From: Mesobacillus maritimus
GTDB taxonomy: Bacteria > Bacillota > Bacilli > Bacillales > Cytobacillaceae
DNA length: 64,000 bases
Assembly (NCBI RefSeq): GCF_023715205.1
Contig: NZ_JAMBNR010000010.1
Span: 1-64,000, forward strand
Direction of reading: 5' to 3'
In this document: in pieces, positions 56,472 to 64,000 of the stretch
Position numbering within the stretch: the stretch's first letter is position 1
Layout: every line of letters begins with the position of its first letter
Notes under the pieces: generated by a model
Database searches by the model: none
Seen by the model: the letters and a program-made list of their open reading frames with translations, nothing else
Told to the model about the DNA's origin: nothing
Program-made: the position numbers and the translations under genes

Positions 56472-57572
56472 TTGCCAACGAAAAAAACAACCCCCGACTT
56501 TATTTTATTAATCGTTACTTTTGCACTTCTTGCTGTAGGGATGACAATGGTCTACAGTGCGAGTGCCATATGGGCAGAGTATAAATTTGACGATTCCTTC
56601 TTTTTCGCAAAACGGCAGATGTTATTTGCTGTAGTTGGAATTATCGCGATGTTTTTTATCATGAATGTTGATTACTGGACATGGAGAACATGGGCAAAGG
56701 TTCTTGTCATTGTCTGTTTTGTTTTGCTAGTCCTAGTCTTAATTCCTGGGGTAGGAAACGTTCGGAATGGCTCGAGAAGCTGGATTGGGGTTGGAGCTTT
56801 CTCTGTGCAACCTTCCGAGTTTATGAAGTTAGCCATGATTGCTTTTTTGGCGAAGTTTTTATCTGAAAAACAGAAACTCATTACTTCGTTTAAATCTGGG
56901 CTGCTTCCTTCTTTAGGACTCGTTTTTACTGCTTTTGCCCTTATTATGCTTCAACCTGACTTAGGTACGGGGACCGTTATGGTTGGGACATGTGTTGTAA
57001 TGATTTTTATTTCTGGAGCAAGAATTAGCCATTTCGTTTATTTAGGATTACTTGGGGTTGCGGGTTTTGTTGGGTTAATTGCTTCAGCTCCCTACCGAAT
57101 GGATCGGATTACTTCATTTTTAGACCCATGGAAAGACCCATTAGGCACCGGCTTTCAAATGATTCAATCTTTGTATGCGATTGGCCCTGGCGGTTTATTT
57201 GGGCTAGGACTAGGTGAAAGTAGACAAAAGTTTTTCTACTTGCCAGAGCCTCAGACCGATTTTATCTTTGCCATCATTGCTGAAGAATTAGGGTTTATTG
57301 GAGGAACCTTTGTGTTACTTTTATTCTCGCTTCTTCTCTGGAGAGGAATTCGGGTTGCACTAGGGGCTCCAGATTTGTACGGTAGTCTATTGGCAACCGG
57401 CATCATTGCAATGATCGCCATCCAAGTGATGATTAATATCGGTGTAGTTACTGGGTTAATGCCTGTAACGGGTATCACCTTGCCGTTTTTAAGTTATGGT
57501 GGTTCTTCGTTAACTTTAATGTTGATGGCAGTAGGGGTCCTATTAAACATAAGTCGGTATTCTAGATATTGA
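56472..57572 (+). CDS. spoVE: Spore cortex SEDS polymerase SpoVE
   Basis: 366-aa SEDS membrane protein, paralogue of FtsW. MTMVYSASAIWAEYKFDD, MLQPDLGTGTV and LPFLSYGGSSL are conserved, and the whole sequence is close to B. subtilis SpoVE. Works with SpoVD in cortex synthesis. Start: the GTG at 56463 is part of the Shine-Dalgarno GAGGTG; the TTG at 56472 is well spaced and gives 366 aa, the B. subtilis length. Confidence 0.96.
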   Translation: MPTKKTTPDFILLIVTFALLAVGMTMVYSASAIWAEYKFDDSFFFAKRQMLFAVVGIIAMFFIMNVDYWTWRTWAKVLVIVCFVLLVLVLIPGVGNVRNGSRSWIGVGAFSVQPSEFMKLAMIAFLAKFLSEKQKLITSFKSGLLPSLGLVFTAFALIMLQPDLGTGTVMVGTCVVMIFISGARISHFVYLGLLGVAGFVGLIASAPYRMDRITSFLDPWKDPLGTGFQMIQSLYAIGPGGLFGLGLGESRQKFFYLPEPQTDFIFAIIAEELGFIGGTFVLLLFSLLLWRGIRVALGAPDLYGSLLATGIIAMIAIQVMINIGVVTGLMPVTGITLPFLSYGGSSLTLMLMAVGVLLNISRYSRY

Positions 57573-57576
57573 TTGT

Positions 57577-57604
57577 TCAACCCTGTGTTACAGGGTTCTT
57601 TTTA
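57577..57604 (+). terminator. spoVE terminator
   Basis: 7-bp stem AACCCTG/CAGGGTT with C(T)5. Confidence 0.8.
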
Positions 57605-57725
57605 GCTAAGAGGAGAGCGTAAATGGTTGTTGATCCATTTCGACCAAGATGTGTCAAAAGCTCCTCCTGTGAACTGTAGAAAAAAATCAGGCTTTGTGCG
57701 ACTATGCCTCTATTATTGCCTAAAG

Positions 57726-57750
57726 GGCTCGCCAATTGGCGAGTTTTCTT
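57726..57750 (+). terminator. Second terminator in the spoVE-murG gap
   Basis: CTCGCC AATT GGCGAG (57728-57743) followed by TTTTCTTT. It resembles the speA terminator. Ahead of it lies only an 18-codon frame (57623-57679) with a good Shine-Dalgarno sequence AAGAGGAGAG; whether that is expressed is unknown. Confidence 0.75.
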
Positions 57751-57755
57751 TATTC

Positions 57756-57936
57756 AAGGCTCTTTTCTTACACTTGCTTTTGAAGGAAAAATACGATTGC
57801 ATGAGCGAAGTACAACTGAAAAATTGTTACTTATGAGAAATGAGCGTGCAAACTTAATTTTTTACTTCCTATTAGGGCTTGTATTGCGTTAAAATCGGCT
57901 TTAGGATTTTAAAAACATCTTTAACGAAACAGCCTT
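57756..57936 (+). repeat. MITE-like intergenic repeat, copy G
   Basis: 181 bp: AAGGCTCTTTTCTTA start, GCGTGCAAACTTAATTT in the middle, GTTAAAATCGGCTTTAGG and an AACGAAACAGCCTT end. Orientation as copies A and F. Begins six bases after the terminator T tract. Confidence 0.9.
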
Positions 57937-58347
57937 ATTCAAATAGGTGTCTTTGGACATCGATATTCGAAGTGCCGTGTGAATGTTTGGAAGATGGACC
58001 ATGTAACATAAGAGTCCTATAGGTAAATGAGGATTTGGGTAAAGGGATAGAGGGCTTGAGTTCTAAATTTCATAAAAGTTGTTTATGGTCAATTCACATT
58101 AGCGTTTGAAGAATATCGTTAAGTTTTTCTTAGAGTATTGTCTGGAAAGTTTTGTTATTATAATGGGCCTCTTGCGTATTGTTAGTACTAAGGCAATGTT
58201 ACAATTCAATAACATTCTTTTTAAAATCAATTTAGATGTATAGAATATAGTAGAATAGGGGATAGCCAATTGGGATTGCTTAGTTTGGCTCCATGCTAGA
58301 CCTTTATTCCTTGTAAGATTAGATTGCTCTTCAATGAGGTGAGGAAA
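57937..58347. other. spoVE-murG spacer, right part
   Basis: About 410 AT-rich bases with no gene. A TATAAT occurs near 58159 with a poorly spaced TTGTCT upstream, and further TATAGAAT-like strings lie near 58240. One of these may drive murG, but none is convincing. Confidence 0.35.
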
Positions 58348-59439
58348 ATGAGAATCGTTGTTAGTGGCGGGGGAACCGGAGGACATATCTATCCGGCACT
58401 TGCATTAATAAGAGAAATTAAAAAGAAAGATACAAATGTAGAGTTTCTTTATATAGGAACAGAGAAGGGACTAGAAAGCAAAATCGTCCCTAGGGAAAAT
58501 ATCGCCTTTAAATCAATACATATTACCGGTTTTAAGCGAAAGCTTAGTTTGGAAAATGTTAAAACGGTAATGAGGTTTTTTAAGGGAGTTAGCGATAGCA
58601 AAAAGATTCTTAAAGATTTTAACGCCGATGTTGTCATAGGTACTGGGGGCTATGTATGTGGTCCAGTTGTCTATGCGGCGGCTAAATTGGGGATTCCAAC
58701 GATCATTCACGAACAAAATAGTGTTCCGGGGCTTACAAATAAATTTTTAAGTCGCTATGTGGATCGAATTGGGATTTGCTTTGAAGAAGCAAAAGAGTCT
58801 TTTCCTAGTGAAAAGGTGGTTATGACGGGAAACCCGCGTGCCTCTGAAGTATTAGGGCAAGACGGCAAACAAGGTAGGCTTTCTGTTGGGTTAAAATTAG
58901 ATCAACCTGCTGTACTGATCTTTGGAGGAAGTAGAGGGGCTAAACCACTGAATGAGGCTGTTTTAAAAAGCCTAACGGAAATGGGAAGTAAACCATATCA
59001 AGTGTTATATATAACAGGGGATGTCCATTATGATGAAGTCCAAAGAGAAGTGGAGTTAATTGGAAATCCTGAAAACGTGATTATTAAGCCGTTTATCCAT
59101 AATATGCCTGAAGTTTTAGCGGGGATTGACCTCACTGTCGCTCGTGCAGGAGCAACAACTCTTGCCGAACTTACATCTTTAGGAATTCCGAGCATCTTGA
59201 TTCCTAGTCCTTACGTAACCGATAATCATCAAGAAAAGAATGCACGAGCACTTAGCAATCATCAAGCGGCCGAGCTTTTACTTGAGAAGGATTTAACAGG
59301 TCCAAAGTTAATAGAAAAGATTGATGGCATTCTAACAAATCAAGAAACGTTACAAGAAATGAAGATTGCGGCGAAAAAGCTTGGCGTACCTGACGCAGCT
59401 GACAGAATGTATAAGGTAATCAAAGAGCTTGTTAAGTAG
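58348..59439 (+). CDS. murG: UDP-GlcNAc transferase MurG
   Basis: 363-aa GT-B glycosyltransferase that converts lipid I to lipid II at the inner membrane face. [15 protein letters not shown] (N-terminal glycine loop), [21 protein letters not shown] and [11 protein letters not shown] (UDP-GlcNAc site) are intact. Start ATG 58348 with GAGGTGAGG; an upstream in-frame codon at 58324 precedes that site. Confidence 0.96.
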   Translation: MRIVVSGGGTGGHIYPALALIREIKKKDTNVEFLYIGTEKGLESKIVPRENIAFKSIHITGFKRKLSLENVKTVMRFFKGVSDSKKILKDFNADVVIGTGGYVCGPVVYAAAKLGIPTIIHEQNSVPGLTNKFLSRYVDRIGICFEEAKESFPSEKVVMTGNPRASEVLGQDGKQGRLSVGLKLDQPAVLIFGGSRGAKPLNEAVLKSLTEMGSKPYQVLYITGDVHYDEVQREVELIGNPENVIIKPFIHNMPEVLAGIDLTVARAGATTLAELTSLGIPSILIPSPYVTDNHQEKNARALSNHQAAELLLEKDLTGPKLIEKIDGILTNQETLQEMKIAAKKLGVPDAADRMYKVIKELVK

Positions 59440-59502
59440 CCCAAAGATAATCGCAAGCATAGAATGTGATAAATGGATTTTTGCTGAAAGGAAGATTTTT
59501 TA

Positions 59503-60411
59503 ATGAAGGATCTGGCAATGCAGCTTCAACAGTTGAATATTGGCACCGTTAGAGAGAATGAGCCATTAGCAAGTCATACAACTATAAAAATCGGTGGACC
59601 AGCAGACTTGTTTATTGAGCCTTCTTCGATTGAAAATCTTGAGAAAGCGATGACTGTCATACGTGAGGCTGGTGTAAAGTGGACAGCAATCGGCCGAGGC
59701 TCAAACCTTCTTGTTTCCGATAAAGGTATTGAGGGAGTAGTCATTAAATTAGGTTCGGGTCTTGACCATGTTGAAGTAAACGAAACAAAAGTAAAGGTAG
59801 GAGCAGGAACTTCTGTGGTCGCTTTAGCAATGACCTTAAGCAGAAAAGGGCTCTCTGGTTTAGAATTTGCGAGTGGAATTCCTGGGTCTGTTGGGGGTGC
59901 TGTCTATATGAATGCGGGCGCACATGGTTCTGATGTCTCACGAATTCTAGAAAAAGCACATATTCTCTTTGAAGATGGGACGATGGAATGGTTATCGTTA
60001 GAAGACATGAAATTTTCTTATCGGACCTCTGTCCTTCAAAAAGAACGCCCAGGAATTGTCCTAGAAGCGATATTTAAGCTTCAAGAAGGCGACCCAGAAA
60101 ATATTAAAGCGGTCATTAAAAAGAACAAGGATTATCGTAAAGATACACAGCCATGGAGTTCGCCTTGTGCTGGAAGTATTTTTAGAAACCCACTTCCAAA
60201 TTATGCTGGCCAGTTGGTGGAAAAGGCGGGTTTGAAAGGATATTCAATTGGTGGTGCTCAAATTTCTGAAATGCATGGGAATTTTATTGTGAATGCCGGA
60301 AATGCAAAAGCAGAAGATGTCTTAGCGCTTATTGAATTCGTAAAAGATAAAATTTGGGAATTATATGAAGTTCGGATGGAAACGGAAGTTGAAATAATAG
60401 GCAGAAATTAA
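59503..60411 (+). CDS. murB: UDP-N-acetylenolpyruvoylglucosamine reductase MurB
   Basis: 302-aa FAD/NADPH enzyme completing UDP-MurNAc. FAD motifs [12 protein letters not shown] and [20 protein letters not shown], catalytic GSIFRNP, and [15 protein letters not shown]. Shorter type II form typical of Gram-positives. GGAAGGAAG ribosome site. Confidence 0.96.
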   Translation: MKDLAMQLQQLNIGTVRENEPLASHTTIKIGGPADLFIEPSSIENLEKAMTVIREAGVKWTAIGRGSNLLVSDKGIEGVVIKLGSGLDHVEVNETKVKVGAGTSVVALAMTLSRKGLSGLEFASGIPGSVGGAVYMNAGAHGSDVSRILEKAHILFEDGTMEWLSLEDMKFSYRTSVLQKERPGIVLEAIFKLQEGDPENIKAVIKKNKDYRKDTQPWSSPCAGSIFRNPLPNYAGQLVEKAGLKGYSIGGAQISEMHGNFIVNAGNAKAEDVLALIEFVKDKIWELYEVRMETEVEIIGRN

Positions 60412-60441
60412 ATGTTCTCTATCTGCTAATTGGCAGAAATG

Positions 60442-60450
60442 TGGTATAAT
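60442..60450 (+). promoter_or_regulatory. Extended -10 promoter ahead of divIB
   Basis: TGGTATAAT fits the extended -10 form perfectly; the -35 region is weak. Transcription would start near 60457, giving a leader of about 160 nt before divIB. Confidence 0.5.
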
Positions 60451-60489
60451 AATTCATCAGATTAAGTTATGAATAGGTGGAGTTAGAGC

Positions 60490-60522
60490 GATAACGGCAT
60501 GGTTTTCGTGCCGTTGTTTTCA
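60490..60522 (+). terminator. Terminator-like hairpin in the divIB leader
   Basis: 7-bp stem AACGGCA/TGCCGTT (60493-60499 and 60509-60515) followed by GTTTTC. Either a weak murB terminator or an attenuator-like element. Confidence 0.4.
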
Positions 60523-60616
60523 CTTCTACAAGTAGACAAGCCTACCTGTGTCCATTTCAGTTTCTAATCATGTTAATTCGCGGTTGAAGAAATTGCTGTA
60601 AACGGGGTGATTGGGG

Positions 60617-61408
60617 ATGGAGAACGGAAAAATCGTATCGATTGAAGATCGGATACCGAAATTGAAGCAGCAAAGGCGAAAAAAGGCAAACAGACGATTA
60701 ATATTGATGCTTTTCCTCTTTTTTACGTTGATTTTATGCATCATTTATTTCCAGTCACCTCTCAGTAAAGTCCAAAAGGTTCTCATAAGCGGTACTGAAA
60801 CGGTAACGGAAGACACGATTAAAAAAGCTAGTGGCATTACTTCGGACACGAACATTTGGAAAATCGACCGAAAAGAAACAGAAGCTAGACTGGAAAAAAT
60901 GCCAGAAATTGAACAAGCAGACCTTTCAATTGACTTCCCGAATACGGTAGCCATTCAACTCAAAGAATTCGATAAGTTAGCCTTTCTGTCTCAAGGTAGA
61001 GACTTTTTCCCTGTGCTTAGTAACGGAGAAATTCTTACAAGCGGCTTGACGCAGGACATTCCAGTGAATGCACCGATTTTGTTTGCATTTAAGGAAGGGG
61101 AGGTCCTCAATGAGATGATTGCCTCATTACAAAGTCTTCCGGAGGAGATTTTGAGCAACATCTCCGAGATTCATCATAATCCATCGGAAACAGATCGATA
61201 CCGGATTCACCTTTTTATGAATAATGGGTTTGAAGTTAATGCAACATTAAGAAACTTTAGTGAAAAAATGGTGCATTACCCTTCTATTATCAGCCAATTA
61301 GATCCGTCGCAAAAAGGGATTATTGATATCGAGGTAGGTTCTTACTTTAAAGCGTATGAAGCGGAGGATGCTGAAGAGGTTGAGATTGAAAAAGAAAGTG
61401 AAAACTAG
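60617..61408 (+). CDS. divIB: Cell division protein DivIB (FtsQ-type)
   Basis: 263-aa bitopic protein: basic cytosolic start (ENGKIVSIEDRIPKLKQQRRKK), one helix (about 30-48), POTRA domain (VQKVLISGTETVTEDT onwards) and beta domain, then an acidic tail. Forms a complex with FtsL and DivIC at the septum. Start ATG 60617 with GGGGTGATTGGGG; a TTG at 60611 lies within it. Overlaps ylxW by 23 bases. Confidence 0.94.
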   Translation: MENGKIVSIEDRIPKLKQQRRKKANRRLILMLFLFFTLILCIIYFQSPLSKVQKVLISGTETVTEDTIKKASGITSDTNIWKIDRKETEARLEKMPEIEQADLSIDFPNTVAIQLKEFDKLAFLSQGRDFFPVLSNGEILTSGLTQDIPVNAPILFAFKEGEVLNEMIASLQSLPEEILSNISEIHHNPSETDRYRIHLFMNNGFEVNATLRNFSEKMVHYPSIISQLDPSQKGIIDIEVGSYFKAYEAEDAEEVEIEKESEN

Positions 61409-62090
61409 AGGTGTCGTATTGGCGATTGTTTTCCTTGTTCTCGGTTTTATGGTGGCATACTCTTTTCGAGTTACTCAAGGAGAAAAAAGCAATCAACCGA
61501 TTACAGATAGGCAGTGGGAACAAAACTTACGGCTTCGCGATGAACTTAATGAGCAAAAAGAGAGAAATCGGGATTTGCAAAAGGAATTGAACGAAAAGCA
61601 AGAAATGGTTCGTGACTACGAATCACAACTTGCGGACGAAGCTCAAGTTTATTTTAACTTAGCGGAGGATGCTGAAAAATATCGAATGTTTCTTGGAAAA
61701 GTGAAGGTAAAAGGAGAGGGTGTTAAGGTTACCCTTTCAGATGGCGAGTACAATCCTGATGAGCCAAACATCAATAATTACCTAGTACATGAACATCATG
61801 TTTATAAGGTCATAACGGAACTCTATATTTCTGGGGCCGCTGCTGTTGCTATTAACGGTCATCGGTTAACACATAATTCCTATATTTTGTGTGATGGGCC
61901 TGTCATCACAGTTGATGGCCAACAGTACCCTGCGCCATTCGAAATTACTGCAATCGGTGATCCTAAAGTCCTTTCCTCAGCATTGAATATTACTGGTGGG
62001 GTAAAAGATCAATTGGTTAATGATCAAATTATTTTTTCTCTGCAAGAGGAAAATAAGATTGTAATGGACCCCGTCAATGTAAAAAAATAG
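61386..62090 (+). CDS. ylxW: DUF881 family protein YlxW
   Basis: 234-aa protein: one N-terminal helix (about 7-26), extracytoplasmic coiled coil (45-80) and DUF881 domain (VKGEGVKVTLSDG, AAAVAINGHRL). Function unknown; conserved next to ftsA in Bacillaceae. Start TTG 61386 with AGAGGT six bases upstream, inside divIB; a GTG at 61398 is an alternative. Confidence 0.88.
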   Translation: MKKKVKTRGVVLAIVFLVLGFMVAYSFRVTQGEKSNQPITDRQWEQNLRLRDELNEQKERNRDLQKELNEKQEMVRDYESQLADEAQVYFNLAEDAEKYRMFLGKVKVKGEGVKVTLSDGEYNPDEPNINNYLVHEHHVYKVITELYISGAAAVAINGHRLTHNSYILCDGPVITVDGQQYPAPFEITAIGDPKVLSSALNITGGVKDQLVNDQIIFSLQEENKIVMDPVNVKK

Positions 62091-62118
62091 TGTGCGTAAA
62101 GGATAAGGGAAGGTGTGA

Positions 62119-62853
62119 ATGATGGGTAGCCAAAAGAATGTATATTTTACCATTACAGCTTCCATCATAGGTTTCATGGTTGCCATCCAATTTCAGACTG
62201 TTAGTGAACCGGTCGTTAGGGATACTCGTGATACGTGGGAGCTCCGCAATGATTTAATGAGTGAAAAGGAAATTGAATCAGAATTGCTTCAAGAAATTCA
62301 GACCTTTGAAGATACATTAGCAAAATATGAAGATGAAAGAGAACAGAGCAAGGGCAAACTGTTAAAGGAAACACTAAATGAGTTAAAAAACGAAGCAGGT
62401 ATGACAGATGTATCTGGACCAGGAATTACTTTAACAATCCGACCAATTATAAATGAAATTGGCCGTGAAGTTCAAATGGCTTATATCTCACCTAGTTTAC
62501 TTCAAAGGCTTCTCAATGAATTAAACATGTACGGTGCAAAGTATGTTTCGATTGATGAGCAGAGAGTCATTAGCACAACGGTTATTCGGGACATCGGCAC
62601 GGTAACCAAGATTGACGGTCACTCTTTAAACCGTCTGCCGATTGTAATCAAAGTTATCACAGAAGACGAAGAGAAGGCAGAACGTCTTTTTAAGCGAATG
62701 GAGATTTCTCCGGTTGTTGAGGATTTTAATATGGATTCCTTAAAAGTTGAGTTGAGTAATCCTGAAGAAAACATAACGATTCCGGGATATAAGGATCCAA
62801 TCAGGATAAGATATATGGAGCCGGCTGATAATGGCGTAGGAGGCGACGGATAA
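62119..62853 (+). CDS. ylxX: DUF881 family protein YlxX
   Basis: 244-aa paralogue of YlxW: N-terminal helix, coiled coil (about 45-95) and DUF881 domain (MTDVSGPGITLTI, KYVSIDEQRVI). The ATG at 62122 is slightly better spaced from GGGAAGGTG than the one at 62119. Last base overlaps the sbp start (TAATG). Confidence 0.88.
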   Translation: MMGSQKNVYFTITASIIGFMVAIQFQTVSEPVVRDTRDTWELRNDLMSEKEIESELLQEIQTFEDTLAKYEDEREQSKGKLLKETLNELKNEAGMTDVSGPGITLTIRPIINEIGREVQMAYISPSLLQRLLNELNMYGAKYVSIDEQRVISTTVIRDIGTVTKIDGHSLNRLPIVIKVITEDEEKAERLFKRMEISPVVEDFNMDSLKVELSNPEENITIPGYKDPIRIRYMEPADNGVGGDG

Positions 62854-63203
62854 TGTGGCTTCCATTAATGGGGTTAATTATTGGGGTTATTATAGGTCTT
62901 CTGACCGATATAAGAATACCAGCGGAATACTCAAACTATTTGTCTATCGCCATTTTAGCAGCGTTAGATACATTGTTTGGGGGAATTCGAGCGCAATTGC
63001 AAAATATATATGATGAAAAAGTGTTTGTTTCAGGTTTCTTTTTTAATATCTTATTAGCTGCAAGTTTAGCTTTTCTAGGTGTTCATCTTGGTGTAGACTT
63101 GTATTTAGCAGCAGTCTTTGCTTTCGGCGTCCGTTTATTTCAGAATATCGCCGTAATTAGAAGAATTCTCTTGACGAAATGGACATCAAGTGGTGAAAAA
63201 TAG
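62853..63203 (+). CDS. sbp: Small basic protein Sbp (DUF1290)
   Basis: 116-aa membrane protein with three or four helices. IIGVIIGLLTDIRIP and AALDTLFGGIRAQL match the DUF1290/Sbp family found directly upstream of ftsA. Function unknown. Coupled to ylxX by a one-base overlap. Confidence 0.92.
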   Translation: MWLPLMGLIIGVIIGLLTDIRIPAEYSNYLSIAILAALDTLFGGIRAQLQNIYDEKVFVSGFFFNILLAASLAFLGVHLGVDLYLAAVFAFGVRLFQNIAVIRRILLTKWTSSGEK

Positions 63204-63311
63204 AAAAAAAAATGATATTTTAAAAGGGAATCAACTTATTTTGACGAATAGGTAATTGTAATTAATAGGGAAATCGTGCTTGTTGTTCGAAAATAAAGGA
63301 GGTGCCAGAGA

Positions 63312-64000
63312 ATGAACAGCAATGATATATATGTCAGTCTTGACATCGGTACATCCAGTGTAAAAGTAATCATTGGGGAAATGGTCAATGACTCTTTGAA
63401 TATAATTGGTGTTGGAAGTGTAAAATCGGAGGGCCTAAGGAAAGGCTCCATCGTTGATATAGATGAAACCGTTCATTCTATTAAACAAGCAGTGGAGCAG
63501 GCTGAAAGAATGATAGGAATGGATATTGGTCAGGTAATTGTTGGAGTTACTGGCAACCATGTCACGCTTCAGCCTTGTCACGGTGTAGTGGCAGTTTCTA
63601 GTCCAAATCGAGAAATCACAAATGAAGACGTTGCAAGAGTTATGGATGCAGCACAAGTGGTTTCGATTCCACCTGAACGGGAAATCATTGATGTCATACC
63701 AAGGCAATTTATCGTTGATGGATTAGATGAAATTAGTGATCCTCGAGGGATGATTGGGGTCCGGCTCGAAATGGAAGGAACCATCATTACCGGTTCTAAA
63801 ACGATTTTACATAATACGCTCCGTTGTGTTGAACGTGCCGGATTAGAAGTATTAGATATCGTTCTTCAACCACTGGCAGCGGGATCGTTTGCGCTCTCAA
63901 AAGATGAGAAAAATATGGGGGTTGTTCTAATTGACATGGGTGGCGGATCGACAACTCTAGGTTGGTTTACGGACGGTCACCTGGCTGCTACTGCAGTCAT
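63312..64000 (+). CDS. ftsA: Cell division protein FtsA, 3' end beyond window
   Basis: The first 229 codons are present and the frame is open to the window edge. Actin-like fold: phosphate-1 motif VSLDIGTSSVKVIIGE, 1C subdomain (VIVGVTGNHVTLQ), phosphate-2 motif VLIDMGGGSTTL. FtsA anchors FtsZ to the membrane; the C-terminal membrane helix is outside the window. AGGAGGTG ribosome site. Confidence 0.96.
   Translation, partial: MNSNDIYVSLDIGTSSVKVIIGEMVNDSLNIIGVGSVKSEGLRKGSIVDIDETVHSIKQAVEQAERMIGMDIGQVIVGVTGNHVTLQPCHGVVAVSSPNREITNEDVARVMDAAQVVSIPPEREIIDVIPRQFIVDGLDEISDPRGMIGVRLEMEGTIITGSKTILHNTLRCVERAGLEVLDIVLQPLAAGSFALSKDEKNMGVVLIDMGGGSTTLGWFTDGHLAATAV

Noticed and set aside
57627-57892. Two overlapping short frames in the spoVE-murG gap
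   Set aside because: Both run through the terminator at 57726 and into repeat copy G.

Overview
The window is a low-GC Bacillaceae chromosome segment. Gene content and order closely follow the Bacillus subtilis stretch from speA to ftsA. Shine-Dalgarno sequences are strong, TTG and GTG starts are common, and sporulation genes are present (ylaJ, ylbJ, ylbO, spoVD, spoVE). I cannot name the species from sequence alone. No rRNA, tRNA, CRISPR array, prophage or intact insertion sequence was seen.

Layout. (1) 1-4.5 kb: small accessory genes, the dual-function RNA SR1 with its peptide gene sr1p, and speA (arginine decarboxylase). (2) 4.5-16.6 kb: a nitronate monooxygenase, the ykt/yla block (yktA, yktB, ykzI, suhB, ylaF, typA, ylaH, ylaI, ylaJ, ylaK, ylaL, ylaN) and ftsW. 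(3) 16.7-25 kb: heme A synthesis and cytochrome caa3 oxidase (ctaA divergent from ctaBCDEF, then ctaG and a DUF420 gene). pycA, expected between ftsW and ctaA, is absent. (4) 25-45.5 kb: the ylb block (ylbA, B, D-H, coaD, ylbJ-N, rpmF, ylbO, ylbP, panE), interrupted by an AI-2E-type permease, a PaaI-like thioesterase in place of ylbC, an enoyl-CoA hydratase homologue and a chromate-transporter pair with an Lrp-type regulator. It ends with bshC. (5) 45.6-64 kb: the division and cell wall (dcw) cluster: mraZ, rsmH, ftsL, pbpB, spoVD, murE, mraY, murD, spoVE, murG, murB, divIB, ylxW, ylxX, sbp and a truncated ftsA.

How the genes work together. ctaA and ctaB make heme A for the oxidase encoded by ctaCDEF, and ctaG and the DUF420 protein probably assist its assembly. 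In the dcw cluster, murE/D/G/B and mraY make lipid II. FtsW with PBP2B (division) and SpoVE with SpoVD (spore cortex) polymerise and cross-link it, while FtsL, DivIB and FtsA organise the septum.

Most unusual features. A MITE-like repeat family (six copies plus two fragments) sits almost always just downstream of intrinsic terminators. A 51-bp minisatellite lies between pbpB and spoVD. A possible small RNA or attenuated leader upstream of tmcAL starts from a promoter whose -35 box overlaps that of the divergent ylbN promoter. SR1 carries two CcpN-like sites and a cre-like site. A hairpin-rich antisense segment lies upstream of rsmD. I found no clear new defence or biosynthetic system; the novelty is mainly in intergenic elements.
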